A stretch of 59,982 nt of DNA from Caldifarciminota bacterium UBA1063 (GTDB taxonomy: Bacteria; Hydrothermota; Hydrothermia; UBA1063): the NCBI GenBank assembly GCA_002316275.1, contig DCDE01000014.1, positions 1-59,982 of the forward strand, in the 5' to 3' direction. Positions 52,098-59,982 of the stretch are shown here, piece after piece. The notes under the pieces were generated by a model that saw only the letters and a list, made by a program, of their open reading frames with translations, was not told the origin of the DNA and searched no databases. Position numbers and translations under genes: made by a program. Numbering within the stretch: the stretch's first letter is position 1; every line of letters begins with the position of its first letter.

Positions 52098-53004
52098 AAA
52101 GTATATTGGAGAGGCTATTGAAAGTGTTCTACACCAAACATTCAAAGATTTCGAACTTGTTATTGTAGACGATGGCTCTACCGACGAAACCCCTGAAATT
52201 GTTGATAGATATGCGCAGTTAGACGACAGGATAAGAGTTATTCATCAAGAAAATACCGGTAGATGCGGGTCTATAAACAGAGGGATTTTAGAATCCAGAT
52301 ACGAATGGATAGCGAGACTTGATGCTGATGATTTATTCCTTCCAAAAAAGTTAGAAATACAAGTTAATTTTCTAAGTGAGCATCCATACATCAAAGTTTT
52401 GGGAAGCTATTACTATCATATCAACCCTGGGAAAAAAATAATAGGCATAAATCGTGAAGGTCCAGTCACCTTAGAAGAATTTCAATTACATTTAAAAAAT
52501 AATATTCCTATCACAGTGAATTCGTCGAGTGTCGTGATGCACAAAGGTACAGTTTTGGATGTAGGTTTATATAGGGCACAATTTAAACAGGCAGAGGACA
52601 TAGACCTTTGGAACAGGATTGCAGAGCAGGGCAATATAATTTTAAAAGTTCCTAAACCACTTGTTATGACTAGAATCCATGAGGGTTCTATTTCGGTTCA
52701 AAGGTATATGGAGCAGAGAATAATGTATAAATGGTGCAGAGAGTGTATGTTTGCAAGAAGAAATGGTGAACCGGAGCCAACACTTGAGGAGTTTTTGAGA
52801 AAAAGTAAAGATAGACCCATTCTGGTCACTTTAAATAGTTACCGAAAGGATTTTGCTAAGCTTTGTTATAAAAAGGCAGCATATAATTATGCAACAGGAA
52901 AGTATTTGAACACTTTAACATACCTCGCGGGCGCTGCTATGTTGCAACCCGTTTATACTGTTACGAGGGTTTTACGGCAACGGAGTTTTATGGCACATGA
53001 GTAG
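52060..53004 (+). CDS. Family 2 glycosyltransferase
   Basis: A 314-residue GT-A enzyme with SVSIPVYNCEKYIGEAIESV, VDDGSTDETPEI and RLDADDLFLPKKLE, where DxD binds the metal-nucleotide sugar. The ATG follows a strong AAAGGAGG site, unusual here because it lies within the previous gene's coding end. It overlaps the fusion gene by 8 bases. Likely one linkage of the repeat unit. Confidence 0.92.
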   Translation: MRISVSIPVYNCEKYIGEAIESVLHQTFKDFELVIVDDGSTDETPEIVDRYAQLDDRIRVIHQENTGRCGSINRGILESRYEWIARLDADDLFLPKKLEIQVNFLSEHPYIKVLGSYYYHINPGKKIIGINREGPVTLEEFQLHLKNNIPITVNSSSVVMHKGTVLDVGLYRAQFKQAEDIDLWNRIAEQGNIILKVPKPLVMTRIHEGSISVQRYMEQRIMYKWCRECMFARRNGEPEPTLEEFLRKSKDRPILVTLNSYRKDFAKLCYKKAAYNYATGKYLNTLTYLAGAAMLQPVYTVTRVLRQRSFMAHE

Positions 53005-55504
53005 TACTGATGATTTCCTAATAAAAGTGCTAAATGCTTTTAATGAAAGTGGAGTTGAGTATTGTATTTTAAAGAACTTTGAGTATTTGCCGGATACAGC
53101 CTCAGTGAGCGACATTGATATTTTGATTCTTGAAACAGACGTTAAGATATGTGAGGAACTGATAATCAGTGCTGCATTAGAGCTTGGATTTAGTTTGTTC
53201 AATAAATGGCAAAGGCAATATGGAGTATCACTACAATTTTTTTCTTTCCGTGATAATTCAATCAATTCTTTGGTTATTGATTTAATTATTAATAATGTGG
53301 AGTTTCGGGGCGTTCCGTATTTACCCGGAAATAGGATTTTGGAGAAAAGGGTGTGGGAAAGAGGATTCTATCGTTCTTCAGATTTGCATGTTAGCTTAGT
53401 GTATTGGCTGCATTCTATTGTCAACGGAGGTTTTTACAAACAAAAATATGAAGAAAGGATAATTAGTGCTTTTCTGAAGAACCGAGATGGATTCATGGAT
53501 GAGCTTGCGTTGCTTTTCGGTAAAAGGATTGGCAGGGAACTATATAACCTATTGGATACACGTAAATTAAGCGATGCATTACTTTTGAGAATGGAGGTTA
53601 TTTCCTATTGTGTAGTCAAAGCTTTTTTCACGAGGCCATTTTCGGTATTAAAAAACTTTACTAAATTCGTTTATTTCGAAATGTATATAAGAATTATAAA
53701 AAAAACAGGTAAAATGATCGCATTTATAGGCCCTGACGGTGTTGGTAAAACTACTGTCCTAAACGGAGTTTTCAATACTATAAAAAAGGTGATGCATTCA
53801 GATAAACATCGAGTATTCCATTGGCGACCTGGATTGATACCACCGCTTAAATACCTATTTAGGCCGTCAAAATGGAATGTACAAGACCAAACCCCCGTGA
53901 GTGACCCTCACGTCAGTAAGCCTTCTGGTTTTTTGGGGTCGTTAGTTAGATTATTTTATTACATGATTGATTTTACATTAGGGTATTTTTTAAAAGTTCG
54001 CCCATTATTGGTTAGAAATTCATTCGTTTTCTTTGATAGGTATTTTTATGATACTGTCGTTGATCCTTATCGGTCGAGGATTAAGCTGCCTAAATGGATT
54101 TTAAATTTATTCAAGAAAATAGTCCCGAAACCGGACGTAACTGTATATCTTGATAGTACACCCGAAATTACCTATCAACGTAAGAGTGAATTACCATTAT
54201 CAGAACTTAAGAGACAGTTTGAATCGTACAGGACCTTGGTGGAGAAAATTAGCGGTGCTATAATGGTTAATACTGCTTATACTCCGCTTGAAGATGTTAT
54301 CCAAGAGGTTTCGCGAGGAATTTTAAGCATAATTGCGCAACGTAGTGAAAATTTTCGGCTTTTCAAAAATAGTATGTATATAAGTGCGAATAATAATTAT
54401 TTGGTTTTGCCGTCCAGAAAAAATTGTAGGTGGCTCATACCTGGCAAGTCATCTTTTTTAAACAGAGTCTTTGCACTTTACTCACCGTATAGTGTTTTAG
54501 GTAAGACTTTTAAATTTTCTATTAGAACCTTATCTCGTTTGAATTTAGAAAAATTATTGCCAACCATTGATTCCAGGCCTTTACGCGGAGGTTTGGACAG
54601 AACGGGGACGTTAATAAAAGAAGTAATTTTTCAGGTAATGGGAAGGAGAGATATTGAACTGGGGTTGTATGTAAATCCTTATAGTCGTTATTCAAAAGTT
54701 ATTATTTTTATTTTTACGACAGAAGCCCAGTTAATTGGAATTGGTAAAATTGCTGAGACGCCTGGTGCTAAGAAGAAGTTAGCAAATGAGGCAGGAATTC
54801 TTAGGGCTTTGATGAATGTTTTTTCGAAATCTAATGACGAACCCTCTTTTTTAATTCCTTCTCTCCTCTACGAAGGTGAAGTTGAAGATAATTACATTAT
54901 GATAGAGACTCCTGTTCCTTTTCAGAATTTTAAACCTGGAAATGTCGAGTTCTCACGCTTGTACAGGAGAGTATTAATTTCATTAAAGGATGCCACACAA
55001 GTTATAAAGACTTTTCAGGATACTGACTTATTCCATTCTATGAAACATAAAACAGAGAGCTATCACGAACCTTTTAGTGAGCTAATTAAGGCTGCTTTTA
55101 ATCTGGTGGAGAAGAGACTCAAAAGCCATTTTGTCTTACTTTCGTTAGGGCATGGTGATTTTGTACCGTGGAATACGTATATAGATCCGTTAAATGAAAG
55201 AATATTTGTTTATGATTGGGAATCGGCAGGTATGGAGTTGCCCTTCGGTTTTGATTTGATCCATTTTTATTTTCAGACGAATTTCTTGCTTAGAAAGCTC
55301 CGGGGAGAGCGTTTACTAAGGGAAGTAATTGATGGCTTAACTGAAAATAATGATTTAATTAAATCACAGCCTCTAAATAAGGATGATCTTGTACTACTTT
55401 ACCTTTTGTATATGGCACTTTTTCAGGATGGAGAGGAACTATTGTCATCTTGTGCTATTGCCCGCAGGCAAATGCTAAGTATTGTTTTAAAGCAATATGA
55501 ATAG
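52997..55504 (+). CDS. Three-domain fusion: nucleotidyltransferase-like, thymidylate-kinase-like, APH-type kinase
   Basis: The 835-residue cytoplasmic protein shows three catalytic-looking domains. Residues 1-235 resemble a minimal nucleotidyltransferase, with VSDIDILIL (D39, D41) and LVIDLII (D95) supplying the three acidic residues. Residues 236-445 form a P-loop kinase of thymidylate-kinase type: IAFIGPDGVGKTTVL (Walker A 245-253), FFDRYFYDT (DR motif 347-348) and PDVTVYLDSTPE. Residues 455-835 match an aminoglycoside/choline phosphotransferase fold: GKIAETPG (K584), E598, HGDFVPWN (H719, D721, N726) and VYDWES (D740, E742). The likely role is phosphorylation or nucleotidyl transfer onto a surface-glycan component, inferred from the locus. 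It is embedded by overlaps on both sides. Confidence 0.8.
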   Translation: MSSTDDFLIKVLNAFNESGVEYCILKNFEYLPDTASVSDIDILILETDVKICEELIISAALELGFSLFNKWQRQYGVSLQFFSFRDNSINSLVIDLIINNVEFRGVPYLPGNRILEKRVWERGFYRSSDLHVSLVYWLHSIVNGGFYKQKYEERIISAFLKNRDGFMDELALLFGKRIGRELYNLLDTRKLSDALLLRMEVISYCVVKAFFTRPFSVLKNFTKFVYFEMYIRIIKKTGKMIAFIGPDGVGKTTVLNGVFNTIKKVMHSDKHRVFHWRPGLIPPLKYLFRPSKWNVQDQTPVSDPHVSKPSGFLGSLVRLFYYMIDFTLGYFLKVRPLLVRNSFVFFDRYFYDTVVDPYRSRIKLPKWILNLFKKIVPKPDVTVYLDSTPEITYQRKSELPLSELKRQFESYRTLVEKISGAIMVNTAYTPLEDVIQEVSRGILSIIAQRSENFRLFKNSMYISANNNYLVLPSRKNCRWLIPGKSSFLNRVFALYSPYSVLGKTFKFSIRTLSRLNLEKLLPTIDSRPLRGGLDRTGTLIKEVIFQVMGRRDIELGLYVNPYSRYSKVIIFIFTTEAQLIGIGKIAETPGAKKKLANEAGILRALMNVFSKSNDEPSFLIPSLLYEGEVEDNYIMIETPVPFQNFKPGNVEFSRLYRRVLISLKDATQVIKTFQDTDLFHSMKHKTESYHEPFSELIKAAFNLVEKRLKSHFVLLSLGHGDFVPWNTYIDPLNERIFVYDWESAGMELPFGFDLIHFYFQTNFLLRKLRGERLLREVIDGLTENNDLIKSQPLNKDDLVLLYLLYMALFQDGEELLSSCAIARRQMLSIVLKQYE

Positions 55505-56738
55505 GGTTAAAGTTCTTGCCGTGGCATATGCGTGTGAACCTAACAAAGGCTCGGAACCCGGCGTTGGATGGAATTGGGTAAAACAAATTGCTCGTTTTGC
55601 TGATGTGTGGGTAATTACGAGAGGAAATAACAGAGAAGTTATTGAGGGTGTCCTTAAAAAGACCCCAGAACCTCATATGCATTTTATTTGTGTTGATTAT
55701 CCGAAGTTGATAAGGTTTTGGAAAAAAGGGCAAAGAGGGGTTCATTTGTATTATTTCTTGTGGCAATTTTTGGCTTTTTATTATGGGTACAAATTGCATA
55801 AAAAGGTTAATTTTGATTTGGTGCATCATATTACTTTTGTAAACGACTGGTTCCACTCACTTTTTGCTCTATTCCCAATCCCGTTCATTTGGGGTCCTAT
55901 TGGCAGTAACTCTCTAGTGCCTTTAGAGTTTCATTGTAACTTCAAGAGTTATATGAGCGACCTTACAAAGAATATGCTTATAACACTCGCAAGGGTATGC
56001 AACCCTCTTTATTGGATCACAATAGGAAGAGCAAGAAAGATAATTCTGATAAAGGAAAGTTTAAGGGATAAGTTTCCATTTCGATTTGTTAATCAGCAGA
56101 AAATACTGGTGCAATGTGCTGTTGGGATTGATCAAAGTATTGATCAAAGTCTAGCGGAATCAAAACATGCAAAAAAAGATTTTATAATATTTTACTCTGC
56201 GGGAAACTTGATTTCTATCAAAGGCTTTCACCTTGCAATTATGGCTTTTTATAAAGCTCTTAATAAAGTACGTAATATTAAATTAATAATAACAGGCGAT
56301 GGCCCTTTGAGAAAGCGATTAAAAGAGATGACCGAAAGATTTAGTATTACGCAGTTTGTTACTTTTACAGGAAAACTCCCACGTAGCGATGTCTTAAAAT
56401 ATATTTCTGAGGCAGATGTGTTTTTGTTTCCTTCTTTTGAGGCAGGAGGGATGGTTGTCTTAGAGGCGATGATTAATGGCTTACCAGTCATCTGTCTTGA
56501 TGTTGGAGGTCCAGGAGAGATGGTTTGCGACAACTGTGGTATCAAAGTACAGGCTAACGGCGTAAGCCAAGTTGTTGATGAACTTGCAGATGGAATTGTA
56601 AATTTTGCAAGTGATTTTACTCTAAGGCTAACAATGGGGGAAAATGCGAGAGCACATGCAAAGCGAATGTATTCATGGAGTGGGAAAGGATCTTTTCTCA
56701 AGGAAGTTTATAGCGATGTGTTAAAATATCAACAATGA
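55497..56738 (+). CDS. GT4-family glycosyltransferase
   Basis: A 413-residue GT-B enzyme. The N-terminal half opens AVAYACEPNKGSEPGVGWNW; the C-terminal donor domain has SAGNLISIKGFHLAI, ITGDGPLRKRLKE and the E-x7-E motif in FEAGGMVVLEAMINGLPVI. Donor and linkage unknown. It overlaps the fusion gene by 8 and the next gene by 4 bases. Confidence 0.92.
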   Translation: MNRVKVLAVAYACEPNKGSEPGVGWNWVKQIARFADVWVITRGNNREVIEGVLKKTPEPHMHFICVDYPKLIRFWKKGQRGVHLYYFLWQFLAFYYGYKLHKKVNFDLVHHITFVNDWFHSLFALFPIPFIWGPIGSNSLVPLEFHCNFKSYMSDLTKNMLITLARVCNPLYWITIGRARKIILIKESLRDKFPFRFVNQQKILVQCAVGIDQSIDQSLAESKHAKKDFIIFYSAGNLISIKGFHLAIMAFYKALNKVRNIKLIITGDGPLRKRLKEMTERFSITQFVTFTGKLPRSDVLKYISEADVFLFPSFEAGGMVVLEAMINGLPVICLDVGGPGEMVCDNCGIKVQANGVSQVVDELADGIVNFASDFTLRLTMGENARAHAKRMYSWSGKGSFLKEVYSDVLKYQQ

Positions 56739-57922
56739 AGATACTGATTATACATAACTTTTATAAGTCTTCTGCACCGTCAGGGGAGGACATTGTTTTC
56801 AGAAGAGAATATGAGATGCTCAAGGAAAATGGTGCTTCAGTTCTTACGTACACGAGGCACAATGATGAGATAACAGGGCTGCGCACAATTCTCTCGGGGA
56901 TGGCTGGAATTTGGTCGTGGAAGACTTACAATGATGTCAAACGAATAATTAGAACTGAAAAGCCTGACGTAGCACATTTTCATAATATTTGGTATTTGAT
57001 ATCCCCTTCGGCATATTATGCGTGTGAGGAAGAGGGAGTACCTATTGTTCAAACTTTACATAACTACAGAATGTTTTGTTCTAATGGGTTGTTGCTTAGA
57101 GAAGGTAAAGTCTGTGAAGAGTGCCTTAGAAAGTCTGCACTTAAGTCAATTAAATACGGTTGCTACAGGAACTCAAGAGTCTTGACGCTTCCCGTTGCAC
57201 TTGCTGAGCAACTCCATCGCAAAATAGGTACTTGGGATAGCAGGGTTGATCTTTATATTGCCGTTTCGGAGTTTCAAAAGAAAAAGTTTACCGAGTACGG
57301 TATAGATTGTAATAAAATTGTAGTAAAACCTAACTTTATACTTGATTTGTCTATTATCCCAGAGCGAGATGCCGGCTATGTCCTTTATGTTGGAAGAATT
57401 TCAGAAGAGAAGGGGGTTCTCCTAATTTTAAAAGCTGCTAAGTTGTTAAAAGGTTCAGGGATAAAGATAAAACTGATTGGTGATGGACCACTAAGAGAAC
57501 GTATGTCCAGGGAGATAGTCAATTCGGATCTTACTGAAATTGAGCTACTTGGCAGAAAAAAGCATGAGGAAGTTATTAAATATATTCAAAAATCGAAGTT
57601 TTTGATAGTCCCGTCGATCGGGTATGAGACATTTGGACTTGTAGCAGTTGAAGCCTATGCTTGTGGTAAGGCTGTTGTTGCATCAAAAATCGGCGCGCTT
57701 GAGGAGTTGGTTCAGGATGGAAAGACGGGTTTACTTTTCGAACCCGGGAATCCATACGATTTAGCGAAAAAAATTGAGTGGTTAAACAAAAACGATAGTG
57801 CATCCAGACAAATGGGCATAAATGCTCGTAAGGTATACGAAGAAAAGTACACAAAAGAGAAAAATTTTGAGATTTTAAAGAGTATTTACAAAACCTTGAT
57901 CGAAAAGGCTTCTAAAGGATAA
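56735..57922 (+). CDS. GT4-family glycosyltransferase
   Basis: A 395-residue GT-B enzyme with YVGRISEEKGVLLILKAA, IGDGPLRERMSREI and YETFGLVAVEAYACGKAV containing the E-x7-E pair. The N-terminal acceptor half has PSGEDIVFRREYEML and HFHNIWYLISPSAY, with a CxxC-like CEECLRK insert seen in some GT4 members. It is followed after 3 bases by the WecG-like gene. Confidence 0.92.
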   Translation: MKILIIHNFYKSSAPSGEDIVFRREYEMLKENGASVLTYTRHNDEITGLRTILSGMAGIWSWKTYNDVKRIIRTEKPDVAHFHNIWYLISPSAYYACEEEGVPIVQTLHNYRMFCSNGLLLREGKVCEECLRKSALKSIKYGCYRNSRVLTLPVALAEQLHRKIGTWDSRVDLYIAVSEFQKKKFTEYGIDCNKIVVKPNFILDLSIIPERDAGYVLYVGRISEEKGVLLILKAAKLLKGSGIKIKLIGDGPLRERMSREIVNSDLTEIELLGRKKHEEVIKYIQKSKFLIVPSIGYETFGLVAVEAYACGKAVVASKIGALEELVQDGKTGLLFEPGNPYDLAKKIEWLNKNDSASRQMGINARKVYEEKYTKEKNFEILKSIYKTLIEKASKG

Positions 57923-57925
57923 AAA

Positions 57926-58675
57926 ATGAAGGAAAACATTTTTGGTATTCAAGTTAATGTTGAAGATAAAATGGAGCTCATAAGAAAAGTGATTTATGCA
58001 GCGGAGGTAAATAAAGGGCCCGTGTCGCTTTTTTGCTTGAATCCTCACTCTTTGATGCTGAGTTTCAAAGATCCTGATTTTTACAAAGCCTTAAATGACT
58101 CTGAGTTTGTCATCCCTGATGGAATTGGCATCGTGATTGCTTCCAGACTCTTAGGTGGAACAATAAGGGAACGTTTATCTGGGCCTGACTTTTTTGAGGC
58201 ATTTTCGAGTTATGTTAACATTAAAGGTAATTATTCCTATTTTTTCCTCGGCTCGACTCAGGATGTCCTTGACAAAATTAGGATACAAATGGCGCAAAAG
58301 AACCCTAATATTGAGGTTAAAGGCTTATATGCCCCTCCAGCTTATCCTTGGTCTCTTACAGAGAATGAGAGGATACTTAATACGATCAATTCTTTTGCTC
58401 CTGATGTTCTATGGGTTGGAATGACAGCACCAAAGCAAGAAAAGTGGATTTTTGAGAATAAAGCTAAATTAAATGTCAAAATCATAGGGGCTATTGGTGC
58501 AGCATTTGACTATTTTTCTGAAGTAAAGAAGAGGTCTCCTGCTATTTTCAGGGAACTTGGCCTCGAATGGCTGCCAAGATTTCTAATGGAGCCAGGGAGG
58601 TTGTGGAGAAGAAACTTGATATCCACACCTCAGTTTTTATTTTTGATAATAAGGGAAAAACTTAGACGTAGCTGA
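57926..58675 (+). CDS. WecG/TagA/CpsF family glycosyltransferase
   Basis: A 249-residue GT26 enzyme that typically adds a second sugar (ManNAcA, ManNAc or Glc) to lipid-linked GlcNAc. The family pattern is VNVEDKMELI near the start, LFCLNPHSLML, VIPDGIGIVIASRLLG, LGSTQDVLDKI, VLWVGMTAPKQEKWI and GAIGAAFDYFSE. It is the last forward gene of the locus, ending 11 bases from the convergent Wzi-like gene. No initiating phosphoglycosyltransferase is seen in the window. Confidence 0.93.
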   Translation: MKENIFGIQVNVEDKMELIRKVIYAAEVNKGPVSLFCLNPHSLMLSFKDPDFYKALNDSEFVIPDGIGIVIASRLLGGTIRERLSGPDFFEAFSSYVNIKGNYSYFFLGSTQDVLDKIRIQMAQKNPNIEVKGLYAPPAYPWSLTENERILNTINSFAPDVLWVGMTAPKQEKWIFENKAKLNVKIIGAIGAAFDYFSEVKKRSPAIFRELGLEWLPRFLMEPGRLWRRNLISTPQFLFLIIREKLRRS

Positions 58676-58686
58676 TAAACACGTAT

Positions 58687-59982
58687 TTATGAGCGCTCTT
58701 TCAAGGGATAATAAAAGACCTCGAATTGGATTGTAAAATAATTACTGTGTTCTCCCACCGTAGGACGCTCATTTGAGAATAATATAGATGGCTTTATACC
58801 AAAGTTGTTTCTAATTAGACAATAGGATAGAGATAAAAAACAGCCTTTATGTTGTATCGGGCTTAAAAAAACGCCCTGTGGATATCCATTAGAGTTAGTG
58901 TAAAATGTATCCTTTTCCATAACATGCCCTACGCCTTTCCGCACATACCCACAGGATACAATCAAAGAGTGGTAATCTTTATACTTAGTTAGAGACAGAG
59001 ATAGGGAATCCATATCGTTGTCTCTAAATTTCCCCATAATTTCTCTCCTATTTGTCCATCTTAAAATAGGAATTCCATGGTTGTACGTCCACCTATTTAT
59101 TCCAGAGTATTCGAGTTTTAAAAATGATGGTTTCAGAAAAGGGTCCTTTACATTAACCCTGAAACTCCAGGCAAGTTTATGGGGCCAATAACCAGGACTT
59201 GTTGGATGATACTGGAAATCATCGATTACAACTTCGCTATGTGCAGAGACTTTTCTACCCCAGTAATTGAGGAATAGCATCCAGAAGACGTTTTGTTCTC
59301 CCGCTCCTCCCATGTCCCAAAGTTGAGGATGGTAAAGTATGAGTGGATTGTACCAGTAACAGTAGGGGCTGTTTGCCTCGTTGTAGAACAGGGCTACTTC
59401 TGTAAAGCCTCCTGTGAGTTTCCAGAACCTTGATTCTATGCCATGCCCCGTGATGAATCTTCTATATGTTTTTCCCTTCGTATAGTATGAAGATGTGTCT
59501 TGGGGCGTCTGATAGTCAAATTCACCGATAAAATAGAATCCTTGGAAGTGCTTGCCGGAATATTTGATCAAAAAATGGTCAAAAGGTGTATCTTTATCGT
59601 CCATTAGGGTTTCGAGGCCCATCGCCAGTCGGTTCCTGCCGAGGTTCAAGAAGAGATTGTTATTATTATAGTATAAGTAAGCTCTTGAATATCCCGCTGT
59701 AAAATACTCTTCCCACAAGATATAGGGCCAGATGGTCTGGTCGCCGATTTTCAATAAGGGTTCTACCACCAAGCCGAAATTTTTATGTTTATGCTGAAAA
59801 AATGGATAAAGCCAAAGGACATTGGAGTCCCTGTGCTCAAAGCCGACGTTTATAAGTAGTTTTGAATCGAGGTAGTTGTAATGTTTATTCAATGGTTCAC
59901 TCTCAAAATGGTAATGGATAGGCATTAGAATGCCTGTATAGGCAATCTTTCCCATTCTGAGGTATTCTTCAAAAAGAGCATC
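58687..59982 (-). CDS. Wzi-like outer-membrane capsule assembly protein, 5' end beyond the window
   Basis: The frame is open from the window edge (codons upstream of ATG 59955 continue without a stop), so the N-terminus including a signal peptide is missing. About 430 residues are visible. Alternating aromatic beta strands with FLNLGRNRLAMGLETLM, HGIESRFWKL, YWYNPLILYHPQLW and VVIDDFQYHP match the capsule assembly protein Wzi family of barrel proteins, which organise surface polysaccharide. It ends in FEVFYYPLKERS, whose aromatic strand suits a barrel C-terminus. Convergent with the glycan operon. Confidence 0.75.
   Translation of the reverse strand, partial: DALFEEYLRMGKIAYTGILMPIHYHFESEPLNKHYNYLDSKLLINVGFEHRDSNVLWLYPFFQHKHKNFGLVVEPLLKIGDQTIWPYILWEEYFTAGYSRAYLYYNNNNLFLNLGRNRLAMGLETLMDDKDTPFDHFLIKYSGKHFQGFYFIGEFDYQTPQDTSSYYTKGKTYRRFITGHGIESRFWKLTGGFTEVALFYNEANSPYCYWYNPLILYHPQLWDMGGAGEQNVFWMLFLNYWGRKVSAHSEVVIDDFQYHPTSPGYWPHKLAWSFRVNVKDPFLKPSFLKLEYSGINRWTYNHGIPILRWTNRREIMGKFRDNDMDSLSLSLTKYKDYHSLIVSCGYVRKGVGHVMEKDTFYTNSNGYPQGVFLSPIQHKGCFLSLSYCLIRNNFGIKPSILFSNERPTVGEHSNYFTIQFEVFYYPLKERS

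Overview
The window looks like a compact, moderately AT-rich genome of a diderm (outer-membrane) anaerobic bacterium. LptC, KdsD (Kdo pathway), a Wzi-like barrel, a LolA-like protein, YidD and many short-signal-peptide envelope proteins indicate an outer membrane with LPS or capsule. Pyruvate phosphate dikinase, bacterioferritin, a rubrerythrin-like diiron protein and family-4 uracil-DNA glycosylase suggest an anaerobic, perhaps thermophilic life style. The mix of a C-terminal sorting-like tail, DUF3160, DUF4159 and TPR envelope proteins recalls candidate phyla near the FCB group (WOR-3/Hydrothermae-like); that placement is inference only. Layout: 0-8.3 kb holds bacterioferritin, a radical SAM protein of the UDG-linked family, a secreted transglutaminase-like protein, a DUF3160 protein and a propeller protein with a sorting-like tail. 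8.3-15.8 kb is a forward housekeeping run: ppdK, tRNA-Thr, a phosphohexomutase, a C4 zinc-ribbon coiled-coil protein, RNase HI, RNA polymerase omega, coaBC and UDG-4. 15.8-17.2 kb is the only long stretch without an intact gene and contains a decayed TauE/SafE permease. 17.2-20.2 kb holds a small orphan membrane protein and an envelope set (LolA-like, YidD, twin TPR proteins). 20.2-24.1 kb is a reverse run (metalloprotease-like, EamA transporter, rubrerythrin-like). 24.3-26.1 kb has a Spy/CpxP-like protein, a diguanylate cyclase and tRNA-Pro. 26.1-33.9 kb holds a metallophosphoesterase-like protein lacking its metal ligands, a secreted PLD, lipA, miaB, NfeD and a lytic transglycosylase. 33.9-38.6 kb is leuS plus an EF-G paralogue. 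38.6-46.1 kb has two reverse units, each headed by a tRNA gene: tRNA-Arg(ACG)-tadA-TPR-exonuclease and tRNA-Ser-thpR-kdsD-lptC-orf-DUF4159. 46.2-60 kb is a Wzx/Wzy-type surface polysaccharide locus: GDP-fucose synthesis (gmd, fcl), flippase, four glycosyltransferases, polymerase/ligase, a three-domain nucleotidyltransferase/P-loop kinase/APH fusion, a WecG/TagA enzyme and, on the other strand, a Wzi-like barrel cut by the window edge. Expression signals are unusually readable. Sigma70-type promoters with TTGAnn, a 17-bp spacer and TAnAAT recur, and several place the -10 box 6-9 bases before the start codon, predicting leaderless or near-leaderless mRNAs. All four tRNA genes lie within 4-26 bases of a protein gene. 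The most notable points are the tRNA-Arg(ACG)-tadA enzyme/substrate pair, the triple-domain fusion in the polysaccharide locus, the tRNA-coupled SD-less starts and the leaderless promoters.
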